A DNA stretch of 51,392 nucleotides, taken from assembly GCA_947500875.1 (NCBI GenBank), contig CANMUN010000015.1, forward strand, positions 1 through 51,392. Direction: 5' to 3'. The notes under the pieces are model-generated. The model was given only the letters and a program-made list of their open reading frames with translations, made no database searches and had not been told where the DNA came from. Positions 1 to 6,546 of the stretch are shown piece after piece; the first letter of the stretch is position 1, and every line of letters starts with the position of its first letter. The DNA is from Flavobacteriales bacterium (GTDB taxonomy: Bacteria > Bacteroidota > Bacteroidia > Flavobacteriales_D > Crocinitomicaceae). The position numbers and the translations under genes are program-made.

Positions 1-40
1 ATTAGTAGAGCAATTGTGTGATTCAAAATTCACTCCAAAT

Positions 41-142
41 GGATATTTAGCTCAGTTGGTTAGAGTCCCGCACCTGCGGGATTAATCAGAGGGTTTCCGT
101 AAAAACGGAACAAGCGCTGGTTCAAGTCCAGCAGGGGGAGCG
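41..142 (+). pseudogene. tRNA-like mosaic (probable pseudo-tRNA)
   Basis: The left part has a tRNA-like D arm (GCTC at 50-53, GAGT at 63-66 with one G-U pair). The right part has a perfect 5-bp T arm (GCTGG, loop TTCAAGT, CCAGC; 116-132). Between them lie two extra hairpins (68-81 and about 95-110) instead of a normal 7-nt anticodon loop. The presumed acceptor strands (GGATATT at 41-47, AGGGGGA at 133-139) do not pair. A strong terminator follows directly, so the piece may once have been, or may still be, transcribed. I read it as a tRNA-derived fragment or a fusion of two tRNA ends, not a working tRNA. Its middle (56-125) recurs at 420-489. Confidence 0.45.
56..125 (+). repeat. Direct repeat A, copy 1
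   Basis: This 70-nt stretch recurs at 420-489 with three mismatches (positions 61, 74 and 96). It contains two small hairpins, around CCCGC/GCGGG and TTCCGT/ACGGAA, and the first half of the T arm of the tRNA-like element. Confidence 0.9.
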
Positions 143-174
143 AAAAGCCTCACAGAAATGTGGGGCTTTTTTTT
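143..174 (+). terminator. Rho-independent terminator after the tRNA-like element
   Basis: A 12-bp stem (143-154 with 159-170, one G-U pair) closes a GAAA tetraloop and runs into eight T residues. It is one of the clearest intrinsic terminators in the window and points to plus-strand transcription from the left. Confidence 0.85.
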
Positions 175-201
175 CTTACCCTTCGATACATCCTACGGAC
201 T

Positions 202-262
202 ACTCAGGGTGCGAAAAAAAAACAACGGGTATATAAAATCTTCCTTTGGTGCATGTTTAAGG
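202..262 (+). repeat. Direct repeat B, copy 1
   Basis: A 61-nt stretch identical to 503-563. It contains a run of nine A residues and an AT-rich TATATAAAAT segment. No protein coding is supported: the frames crossing it are shared by both copies only because the DNA is repeated. Confidence 0.9.
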
Positions 263-302
263 GACAAGCAGAGCGAAATGAAAACTGGGCACCGTAAGGA
301 AG

Positions 303-320
303 CCTTCGCCGCGGCGAAGG
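303..320. repeat. 18-nt perfect palindrome
   Basis: CCTTCGCCGCGGCGAAGG is a perfect inverted repeat with no spacer, GC-rich in an otherwise AT-rich intergenic block. It lies between the two copies of the direct repeats and may be a protein site or part of a dispersed intergenic element. Confidence 0.8.
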
Positions 321-385
321 ATCGCCGATACGGTCAGTTTTCAGGAGTGGAGCGCTGTTCCTTAAACCCTGCACCGAGCTTTTTG

Positions 386-410
386 CTACTTTTTTGTAGT
401 AAAAAAGTAG
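386..410. repeat. Inverted repeat, possible hairpin or weak bidirectional terminator
   Basis: The arms CTACTTTTTT (386-395) and AAAAAAGTAG (401-410) pair over 10 bp around a 5-nt loop. A/T runs in both arms could let it act as a weak terminator on either strand. It is part of the repeat-rich non-coding block 175-618. Confidence 0.6.
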
Positions 411-419
411 AAATCCTTG

Positions 420-489
420 TTGGTAAGAGTCCCGCACATGCGGGATTAATCAGAGGGTTCCCGTAAAAACGGAACAAGCGCTGGTTCAA
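420..489 (+). repeat. Direct repeat A, copy 2
   Basis: Second copy of the 70-nt repeat at 56-125, at an offset of 364 nt. It lacks the 3' half of the T arm and the terminator found after copy 1, so it cannot be a tRNA. Repeat B copy 2 follows after only 13 nt, against 76 nt between the first copies, as if this were a deleted version of the left-hand unit. Confidence 0.9.
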
Positions 490-502
490 TCCTCCACGGT
501 GG

Positions 503-563
503 ACTCAGGGTGCGAAAAAAAAACAACGGGTATATAAAATCTTCCTTTGGTGCATGTTTAAGG
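503..563 (+). repeat. Direct repeat B, copy 2
   Basis: Identical to 202-262 over 61 nt (offset 301). It ends about 55 nt before the start of the pseudouridine synthase gene and could supply that gene's upstream region. Confidence 0.9.
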
Positions 564-618
564 CTACCGAAATAAGCTGTCACGTTAAATTTCCCTCGGT
601 TCTTATTATTTTCGCTCC

Positions 619-1368
619 GTGAACCCAGAAAACTTAGATTCTTCTTCGGCAATACGCATCAATAAATACCTGAGCGAAATCGGTTTTTGTTCGAGGCGTG
701 CCGCCGATAAACTCATTGAAGAAGGACGCGTTCGTATCAATGGCAAGGTCCCGGAAATGGGCACTAAAGTTATGCCCGGGGATGAAGTAACAGTCAACAA
801 CAAACCCACCCAGAGTCCTACGGAGGATTTCATTTACCTAGCTTTCAATAAACCCATCGGAATTGTCTGCACTACCGACCAACGCCGTGAAAAAGACAAC
901 ATCATTGATTTCATCAATCATCCGAAGCGCATTTTCCCGATTGGTCGCTTAGATAAACCCAGCGAAGGATTAATTTTCCTTACCAACGATGGCGACATTG
1001 TCAACAAAATTCTTCGGGCGCGAAACCATCACGAGAAAGAGTACCTAGTTACGGTAAATCGCCCTATCAATGAAGCATTCCTGCAAAAAATGAGGAGCGG
1101 CATTCCCATTTTGGATACCGTTACACGTGCCTGCGAGGTACAGCAGATCGATCGCTTTACCTTCAAGATCATTCTAACCCAAGGGTTAAACCGGCAGATT
1201 CGTCGTATGTGTGAATATTTAGCCTATGAAGTGGTCAAGCTGAAAAGGGTTCGTATCATGAATATTTGCCTTGATGTTCCTGTTGGAACATGGCGTTATC
1301 TCACGTCGGATGAAATTTCGGAACTAAGGGCAATGGTTTCAGACAGTGCCAAGGCCATTGATGAGTGA
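619..1368 (+). CDS. rluF: 23S rRNA pseudouridine synthase, RluF-like
   Basis: Predicted to convert a uridine in 23S rRNA (U2604 in E. coli RluF) to pseudouridine. An S4 RNA-binding domain occupies roughly residues 12-60 (INKYLSEIGFCSRRAADKLI). The RsuA/RluB/E/F catalytic domain follows, with the active-site motif GRLDKPSEGLIFLTNDGD at about 113-130 (catalytic Asp in GRLD). NKPIGIV and GLNRQIRRMCEYL are also typical. The combination of IFPIGRLDKPSEGLI and NHHEKEYLVTV fits RluF better than RluB or RluE. The start is GTG at 619, because no in-frame ATG lies nearby upstream and the S4 domain begins soon after. No Shine-Dalgarno is seen, as usual for this phylum. The region just upstream is the repeat block. 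Confidence 0.9.
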   Translation: MNPENLDSSSAIRINKYLSEIGFCSRRAADKLIEEGRVRINGKVPEMGTKVMPGDEVTVNNKPTQSPTEDFIYLAFNKPIGIVCTTDQRREKDNIIDFINHPKRIFPIGRLDKPSEGLIFLTNDGDIVNKILRARNHHEKEYLVTVNRPINEAFLQKMRSGIPILDTVTRACEVQQIDRFTFKIILTQGLNRQIRRMCEYLAYEVVKLKRVRIMNICLDVPVGTWRYLTSDEISELRAMVSDSAKAIDE

Positions 1369-1403
1369 TTTTCTTGCGATGCGCCCTCTGCCCTTTCATT
1401 GCA

Positions 1404-1420
1404 GTTGCATAAAACGCAAC
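1404..1420. other. Small intergenic hairpin
   Basis: GTTGC (1404-1408) pairs with GCAAC (1416-1420) around a 7-nt loop in the gap between the pseudouridine synthase and the first LKNG-module gene. There is no T run, so it is not a convincing terminator. Confidence 0.35.
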
Positions 1421-1463
1421 CACTAAAAAGTTGAGTTGTACGATCATCCAATTTTGTCTACCA

Positions 1464-1471
1464 TAATTTTG
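1464..1471 (+). promoter_or_regulatory. TAnnTTTG promoter box
   Basis: TAATTTTG matches the Bacteroidota -7 consensus and ends 27 nt before the start codon at 1499. No TTG at the usual 17-21 nt upstream spacing is obvious. Confidence 0.45.
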
Positions 1472-1498
1472 ATAACTTAGCTATTAAATCTAGCTAAA

Positions 1499-2053
1499 AT
1501 GCTCAAAATCATACGCATCACATGTTGTTGTATGCTCGCAGTGGTTTCTTTCGGTCAGGTGGAATACCGGGATTCGATCCTGTTGAAGAACGGAGCAGGA
1601 ATCCTTTGTAGGGTGGTGGATGTTACGGATGACGTGGTTTTTTTCGAGCAGGAAAATACCGCCATTGTGCTGTCGGCCAGTTTGAAAGAAGTCCGTGAAA
1701 TACGGTGGAACGTTTTGGACTCCAAAATACCATCGGATACCGTTCAAGTTTCGCGGTCTTCTCCCGCCTATCAACAAGGAAAAAAAGATGCGTTAACCTA
1801 CTATCGAAAAAAGCATAAAACCAATTATAACAATCCATACAACCCCAATAATTACCGCTTAAATGAACCCGATTATCGTGCAGGTTATAAAGACGGGGCT
1901 TCCGAAAAAAGGGCTTCAATGAACGTTTTTGCTGCATCATCGGTCGTTTCCATTGTTCTACTGGGGGTAATTGCCCTGGCGGCGGTTGTCGTTTCAATGG
2001 TACTCGTACTCATCAACGCCATCAAAGGGGGCGGAGGATTTTCTGTGTGGTAA
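1499..2053 (+). CDS. Exported LKNG-module protein, paralogue 1
   Basis: Function not recognised. The 184-residue product has a signal peptide (about 1-20, ending SFGQ), then an LKNG-like module around 26-51 (SILLKNGAGILCRVVDVTDD), a charged motif YQQGKKDALTYYRKKHK near 90-107, an NPYNPNNYRLNEPDY stretch, YRAGYKDGASEKR near 128-140, and a hydrophobic segment near 145-175. The next gene has the same order of elements and the gene at 3594 has a rearranged version, so these are paralogues. The LKNG module resembles a short beta-rich motif common in Bacteroidota envelope proteins that begins D-x-I-x-LKNG. After signal cleavage the protein would be anchored by its C-terminal hydrophobic segment. 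Confidence 0.75.
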   Translation: MLKIIRITCCCMLAVVSFGQVEYRDSILLKNGAGILCRVVDVTDDVVFFEQENTAIVLSASLKEVREIRWNVLDSKIPSDTVQVSRSSPAYQQGKKDALTYYRKKHKTNYNNPYNPNNYRLNEPDYRAGYKDGASEKRASMNVFAASSVVSIVLLGVIALAAVVVSMVLVLINAIKGGGGFSVW

Positions 2054-2097
2054 TTTTTTAAACCGTACCAAGCGTCGTACATAATTAGCGAGGACTC

Positions 2098-2646
2098 ATG
2101 ATGAAAAATTTTTATTCCATTTTTTTTCAGCTCTTACTGTTCCCCATTGCCTTTAGTCAAAACAACGGCGATGGTCTTTCCGCGTTATCACACCGAGATG
2201 TGATTCATTTGAGCAACGGAGTTTCCTTGGACTGTGAGATCGTCGAGGTCACCGAGGACATCGTTTTCTACGAACAAATCCCGTCCTCAGGACTGCTTTC
2301 TGCCAGTTTAAGCGAGGTAAAGGAATTTGAACTTGGTGTAGAAGGATTATGCACTCTTTCCGACTCGACCAAGAACTTTAAACGCGATCCCTTATACCGA
2401 CAAGGAAAGAGGGACGCAAAAAAGTACTACAAATTAAGGCATAAAAGCTCTTTTCAAACGCCCAAAAATCCGCGAAATACGATGCTTTCAAATCCAACGT
2501 ATGCTGCCGGTTATCAAGCAGGGGCGAAATCTAAAAAAGCAGGAGTGATTGTTGCACTATGCTTTCCGTTAATCCTACCCTTAACCCTTCTTTTATTTCT
2601 TGCGATTCTCTCCATCGGTTATTCAGGAGGTAGCGGTTGGTTGTAA
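2098..2646 (+). CDS. Exported LKNG-module protein, paralogue 2
   Basis: Clear paralogue of the preceding gene: 182 residues against 184, in the same layout. A signal peptide (about 1-21, FPIAFSQ) is followed by DVIHLSNGVSLDCEIVEVTE, then YRQGKRDAKKYYKLRHK near 101-117, NPRNTMLSNPTYAAGYQAGAK, and a hydrophobic C-terminal segment at about 150-172 ending in a Gly/Ser-rich tail. Two adjacent ATG codons (2098 and 2101) are possible starts. The gap to the upstream gene is 44 nt, so the two may be co-transcribed. I do not recognise a named family; the shared motif set is the only functional clue. Confidence 0.75.
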   Translation: MMKNFYSIFFQLLLFPIAFSQNNGDGLSALSHRDVIHLSNGVSLDCEIVEVTEDIVFYEQIPSSGLLSASLSEVKEFELGVEGLCTLSDSTKNFKRDPLYRQGKRDAKKYYKLRHKSSFQTPKNPRNTMLSNPTYAAGYQAGAKSKKAGVIVALCFPLILPLTLLLFLAILSIGYSGGSGWL

Positions 2647-2666
2647 AAGCAGCTTGCTGTCCTTCA

Positions 2667-2706
2667 AACCTAGCAATTGCAAAATTCGCAACTAAGCATC
2701 TAGGTT
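2667..2706. other. Nested intergenic inverted repeat
   Basis: Outer arms AACCTAG (2667-2673) and CTAGGTT (2700-2706) pair perfectly. Inside them TTGC (2677-2680) can pair with GCAA (2688-2691). The structure lies after the second LKNG-module gene. There is no T run on either side, so the role is unclear (processing site, weak terminator or operator). Confidence 0.45.
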
Positions 2707-2742
2707 GTTGCGTTTAAATCATACCCGTGAATAAATATACGT

Positions 2743-2750
2743 TAACTTTG
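2743..2750 (+). promoter_or_regulatory. TAnnTTTG promoter box
   Basis: TAACTTTG lies 19 nt before the ATG at 2770 and fits the Bacteroidota -7 element. No upstream TTG at standard spacing was found. It suggests that the genes at 2770 and 3594 form their own transcript. Confidence 0.5.
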
Positions 2751-2769
2751 TAGCATTAATTTTAACCTT

Positions 2770-3594
2770 ATGAAAAACTTCTTACTCGTACTTGCTATTT
2801 TCTTTGCTTCCCAAGCAGCCATTGGCCAAGACATCCTCCGTCTCAAAAACGGTAGTGAAATGAACGTTGCTATTTCGGAAATCAATCCTACTTCCATTAA
2901 ATTCAAAAAGACGGTGGACGGCCCTATTTACACCATGAATATTTCCGACGTGAGCTCCATTACCTATGCCAACGGAACGAGCGAAAATTTCGCACCTGCT
3001 CCGTCACCGGATAAAAATAATACGAATTCGCCAAAAAACAATCCCAAAAAAGAGGTCCCCGAAGACGAAATGCTAGCCCCTTCAAAGCGTTACGGAGGAC
3101 CACGGGTAGGATTAACCTACTTGGCTGCAGGAACTACACGAACTCGTATTGCTGATGCATTCAACCGTGCTGACATCACCCCGGTTGTATCCCAATTTGG
3201 ATGGCAATTTGAAACGCGAATTTTCACCTTGGAAAACGGCGCTGCAGGATTGGTGGAATTTGTACCCCTTATCGGAGGACTTGAACAGGGATTATTTTTA
3301 CCGAGTGCCAACGTATTGTTAGGATTCCGTGGAGCAAACGGTGTAGAATTTGGCGTTGGTCCTTCTGCATCTCTGGCGGGATTCGGTCTTGTCCTAGCCG
3401 CCGGCGCTTCGTTCAAAGTGGGCAAAATAACCTTCCCATTCAATGTGGCCTTTTCACCTAACATCAAAAAGATGACTCAACCAACCCAAGAGTATGACTA
3501 CAATACAGGTCAATATATAACCATTCCCGGTCAAACATCGAATTCTGGTTTCAGGTTAAGTTTCTTCATTGGGTTTAATTCTCGTAAAGGCTGA
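2770..3594 (+). CDS. Exported LKNG-module protein with barrel-like C-terminal half
   Basis: The 274-residue product has a signal peptide (about 1-19, AAIGQ), then the LKNG module at about 20-70 (DILRLKNGSEMNVAISEINP, followed by SSITYANGTSE). A Pro/Asn/Lys-rich linker (about 75-105) leads to a C-terminal region of about 165 residues with alternating hydrophobic strands and many glycines (GVEFGVGPSASLAGFGLVLA, then NSGFRLSFFIGFNSRKG at the end). The strand pattern and final aromatic residues suggest a small outer-membrane beta-barrel-like domain, but this is inference. It shares only the LKNG module with its neighbours, not their QG-DA-YY motif. It overlaps the next gene by one base (TGATG), so the two are translated together. 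Confidence 0.75.
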   Translation: MKNFLLVLAIFFASQAAIGQDILRLKNGSEMNVAISEINPTSIKFKKTVDGPIYTMNISDVSSITYANGTSENFAPAPSPDKNNTNSPKNNPKKEVPEDEMLAPSKRYGGPRVGLTYLAAGTTRTRIADAFNRADITPVVSQFGWQFETRIFTLENGAAGLVEFVPLIGGLEQGLFLPSANVLLGFRGANGVEFGVGPSASLAGFGLVLAAGASFKVGKITFPFNVAFSPNIKKMTQPTQEYDYNTGQYITIPGQTSNSGFRLSFFIGFNSRKG

Positions 3595-4349
3595 TGAAAG
3601 CATTAATGTACTTCCTTGTTCTAAATTGCCTATTATCACTAGGAAGCTTAAAAGCGCAAGATACCCTCGTAACCTTGGAAGGTAAAGTTTTGACGGGAAG
3701 AATCCTGGAATATTCGTCAGACTTCACAAGCTACAGCATTGACACAACGGCAAAAGAAGTTTCTATGATTCCAAGCCAGCAATTCATGCTAATCAAGCAA
3801 GGAGAAAAGATACTTAAAGCTTATAAAAATGACACTTTAATCACCAAGGACGGACTCATTATCCCGTGTAAAATTGTATCAATTGACCCAGACATCGTTT
3901 CTTTTTTTCAATACAATTACCGTGTAAACAATGTACAATCCATCATGAAAGGGAACGTCTTAATGGTCAAATTTTCGGATGGTACAAAAGAAAGGTTCGA
4001 TCAAGCTATAAAAGCCCCCTATTCCACCAATTCATTTGAACTTGGTATGCAAGACGCTAAAAATTATTACAAACCTGATGGAGGAATGATTGTAGGTGAA
4101 GTGCTGTTGGGTTTAACGCATGTTCTCATGGCTTCCGCTGTTGCTGGAACCGTTATTGCCTACGTTCCTCCAACAAAATTGAGTTCCGTGAATAATCCTA
4201 ACAACCTGATGTTAAGCAGCGATGCTGCCTATAAAGACGGTTATTTGAGCGTTGCTAAGAAGAAAAAACGAGCAGCGTGTTCTGCAGGATTTCTTTCCGG
4301 TATGGCGGCATTTTGGGCCACAATCTTGATAAGCATCAATTATCTTTAA
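3594..4349 (+). CDS. Exported LKNG-module protein with two modules, paralogue 3
   Basis: The 251-residue product has a signal peptide (about 1-22, SLKAQ). Two copies of the module follow: DTLVTLEGKVLTGRILEY near 23-40 and DTLITKDGLIIPCKIVSIDP near 83-102. Next come FELGMQDAKNYYKPDGG (near 151-167), a hydrophobic stretch (about 168-192), NNPNNLMLSSDAAYKDGYL with a Lys-rich KKKKR, and a final hydrophobic segment (about 230-250). The QG-x-DA-x-YY, NPxN-x-L and Y-x-GY elements match the genes at 1499 and 2098, but here a membrane segment splits them. It overlaps the upstream gene by one base. The function is unknown; it is probably envelope-anchored. Confidence 0.75.
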   Translation: MKALMYFLVLNCLLSLGSLKAQDTLVTLEGKVLTGRILEYSSDFTSYSIDTTAKEVSMIPSQQFMLIKQGEKILKAYKNDTLITKDGLIIPCKIVSIDPDIVSFFQYNYRVNNVQSIMKGNVLMVKFSDGTKERFDQAIKAPYSTNSFELGMQDAKNYYKPDGGMIVGEVLLGLTHVLMASAVAGTVIAYVPPTKLSSVNNPNNLMLSSDAAYKDGYLSVAKKKKRAACSAGFLSGMAAFWATILISINYL

Positions 4350-4404
4350 TCTACAAGGTAATCGTCCCTTGAAACTTTTAAGGTCCAGAATTGTTATTCA
4401 CCCC

Positions 4405-4764
4405 ATGAAGAACATTTTTGGAGACCCCTTAATTCCGTGTTGCACCTCTCCCATGACGGGATATTTTCGTGACGGACTCTGCCGAACCGACAACACAGAT
4501 CATGGGCTTCACATTGTTTGCGCCTACATGACTGAGGATTTTCTTCAGTTTTCAAAATTCCATGGAAACGATTTAAGTACTCCCATCCCTGAATTCAATT
4601 TTCCCGGGTTGAAACCAGGCGATTTTTGGTGCATTTGTGCCCTTCGGTGGGTGGAAGCATACCGCTTAGGGCAAGCGCCGTTAATAAATCTGCAAGCAAC
4701 GTCGGAAAAAATCCTTGACTATGTGGAAGAATCCGTACTGTTGCGGTATGCTTATCGCGAATGA
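4405..4764 (+). CDS. DUF2237 family protein
   Basis: A 119-residue cytosolic protein matching DUF2237, whose members typically begin NVxGxPLxPCCxxPxTGFxRDG. Here the pattern is NIFGDPLIPCC, SPMTGYFRDGLCRT, then DHGLHIVCAYMTEDFLQFS and PGDFWCICALRWVEAYRLG. The conserved Cys and Asp residues suggest a metal or redox role, but none is established. I place the start at ATG 4405, where homologues begin, rather than at a TTG codon 36 nt upstream. The stop codon lies inside a hexanucleotide tandem repeat that begins at 4761. No operon partner is evident. Confidence 0.85.
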   Translation: MKNIFGDPLIPCCTSPMTGYFRDGLCRTDNTDHGLHIVCAYMTEDFLQFSKFHGNDLSTPIPEFNFPGLKPGDFWCICALRWVEAYRLGQAPLINLQATSEKILDYVEESVLLRYAYRE

Positions 4765-4796
4765 ACATGAACATGAACATGAACATCAACATCAAA
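4761..4796 (+). repeat. Hexanucleotide tandem repeat (ATGAAC)
   Basis: Four perfect ATGAAC units (4761-4784) are followed by two variants, ATCAAC and ATCAAA. The first unit supplies the TGA stop of the DUF2237 gene (4762-4764). A change in unit number would not alter that protein, since translation already stops in the first unit, but it would change the spacing to the downstream promoter. Confidence 0.85.
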
Positions 4797-4846
4797 TAAG
4801 GTTTTATATAAATAAAATTAAAGAAGGTCAAATGTATATTTTATGA

Positions 4847-4874
4847 TTGACGATTGGTATATACCTTAATTTTG
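4847..4874 (+). promoter_or_regulatory. Promoter of the type I-like export operon
   Basis: TTG at 4847-4849 and TAATTTTG at 4867-4874 are separated by 17 nt, a full match to the flavobacterial TTG-N17-TAnnTTTG pattern. The box ends 6 nt before the ATG at 4881, so the 5' leader should be only a few nucleotides. Confidence 0.7.
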
Positions 4875-4880
4875 TAAGCC

Positions 4881-6545
4881 ATGACGCATTCCAATCTCAC
4901 ACCATTTAAGCGGCTACTGTCCATTCTAAAACCCGACAATTCAGAAATTCGCAATGTCTATATATTTGCTGTTTTTAGCGGTATTGTAGGTCTTGGTTTG
5001 CCTTTAGGCATTCAATCCATTGTGAATTTCATCCAAATGGGACGGGTCAGTACTTCGTGGATCGTTTTAGTAATCTTGGTCATGTTAGCGATCATCGTTT
5101 CCGGTTTACTCAACATAGCCCAGATGCGAATTACTGAAAATTTACAACAGCGGATATTTGTACGTTCGGCTTTTGATTTCACCCACCGCATTCCACTTTT
5201 AAATACGGAAGAGCTTACGAAAAAATATGCTCCAGAATTGCCCAACCGTTTTTTCGATACCATCACCATTCAAAAAGGCCTTTCAAAATTAATTCTCGAC
5301 TTCGCTTCAGCATCCCTTCAAATCGTTTTTGGCCTTATTCTTTTGTCGTTTTATCACAGCTTTTTCATCTTTTTTGGCATTGCCCTATTGGCCATTCTTT
5401 ACGTGGTTTTCAAAATTACCGCAGAACGCGGCTTTAAGTCAAGCCTCAGAGAATCCAATTACAAGTATAAAATTGCCCATTGGTTGCAACAAATCGCCTA
5501 CACGCGCTTTAGTTTTAAAATGGCAGGAACGCCCAATTATTTAATGCATCGAACCGACTCCTACCTTGTAGAATATCTAAAAAGCAGGAATGAACATTTC
5601 CGAGTGCTAAAGCAACAGTATCTATACCTTATCGGCTTTAAATCCATCATCGCCATGACCCTTTTGGTGATAGGTGGAATTTTGGTGTTAAATCAGACCA
5701 TGAACATTGGTCAGTTTGTTGCCGCTGAAATCATCATTCTCTTGATTTTGAGTTCTGTTGAAAAGATGATTGTCAGTTTGGAAACGGTTTATGATTTGTT
5801 AACTGCCGTTGAAAAAATTGGGCAAGTAACTGATTTGCCGCTTGAAGAAGAAACAGGAATGGAAATTCCCGAAAGCTCTGGTGGTTTTAACATTGAATTT
5901 CAACAGGTGAGTTATGAAAATGAACTCAACAATGAATTGGTGCTCGATCACCTCAATGTGTCCGTTGCCGCCAACGACCATGTGGGCATTTCCTCGCAAA
6001 ATTCCGTTTCCGTGAATCTTTTATTCTGCATGATTGGCAATGTATATGCCCCTCAACACGGGAGCATCACCATCAACGGCGTTCCTCTTGCCAACATCAA
6101 CCGTGAGTTTTTACGCAACCGAATTGGCAACATGTTGCATCAAGATTTACTGGTCAATGCCTCCTTGCTGGAAAACATCAGCCTGGGAAGATCCTATGTG
6201 AGTTTTGGAGAAATACAAGCGTTGTGCGATCAACTTAAACTTACGCAACAAATCCAACAACTCAAAGATGGGTACGATACCGTTCTGAATCCTGAAGGGC
6301 ATTTTTTACCCAAGGATTGCATCCGTAAAATATTGATTGCACGAGCCTTGGTGGGAAGTCCAAAACTTGTTTTATTGGAAGAACCCCTGCACGACATCCG
6401 TTCCGAGGAACGCTCACTAATTATAACGATTTTAACCTCCTTGAAAGACACCACGCTCTTAGTACAAACCGAAGACCCAGAAGTTCTTCACCGCATGAAA
6501 AGACACCTAATCCTTTTGGATGGTAAAATGGCTAATAACGCATAG
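4881..6545 (+). CDS. ABC exporter-like protein with degenerate nucleotide-binding domain
   Basis: The layout is that of a fused exporter half: a membrane domain (several hydrophobic segments at about 25-300, e.g. SWIVLVILVMLAIIVSG and ASLQIVFGLILLS) followed by an ABC-type ATPase fold at about 335-554. There is no N-terminal C39 peptidase. The fold is recognisable from SITINGVPL and ASLLENISLG, but the catalytic motifs are lost. The Walker A position (about 368-380) reads GISSQNSVSVN instead of GxxGxGKS/T. The signature (about 473) reads LPKDC instead of LSGGQ. Walker B ends LLEEP rather than LLDEP, and the H-loop position reads VQTED without His. It probably does not hydrolyse ATP. It begins an operon with HlyD- and TolC-type genes, so it is the inner-membrane part of a type I-like system. 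The open frame is uninterrupted, so it is not a pseudogene by frameshift. Confidence 0.85.
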   Translation: MTHSNLTPFKRLLSILKPDNSEIRNVYIFAVFSGIVGLGLPLGIQSIVNFIQMGRVSTSWIVLVILVMLAIIVSGLLNIAQMRITENLQQRIFVRSAFDFTHRIPLLNTEELTKKYAPELPNRFFDTITIQKGLSKLILDFASASLQIVFGLILLSFYHSFFIFFGIALLAILYVVFKITAERGFKSSLRESNYKYKIAHWLQQIAYTRFSFKMAGTPNYLMHRTDSYLVEYLKSRNEHFRVLKQQYLYLIGFKSIIAMTLLVIGGILVLNQTMNIGQFVAAEIIILLILSSVEKMIVSLETVYDLLTAVEKIGQVTDLPLEEETGMEIPESSGGFNIEFQQVSYENELNNELVLDHLNVSVAANDHVGISSQNSVSVNLLFCMIGNVYAPQHGSITINGVPLANINREFLRNRIGNMLHQDLLVNASLLENISLGRSYVSFGEIQALCDQLKLTQQIQQLKDGYDTVLNPEGHFLPKDCIRKILIARALVGSPKLVLLEEPLHDIRSEERSLIITILTSLKDTTLLVQTEDPEVLHRMKRHLILLDGKMANNA

Positions 6546-6546
6546 T

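Noticed and set aside
41..142. Functional tRNA gene
   Set aside because: D-arm-like and T-arm-like parts exist, but the acceptor strands do not pair and no 7-nt anticodon loop can be drawn.
158..466. Open frames on both strands through the repeat block (158-466 plus, 204-437 and 446-652 minus)
   Set aside because: They run through the terminator, palindromes and duplicated DNA. The peptides shared by the two minus frames arise only from the repeated DNA; none has protein-like composition.
1623..1997. 124-codon minus-strand frame opposite the first LKNG-module gene
   Set aside because: The plus frame has a signal peptide and a paralogue next door; the minus frame has neither.
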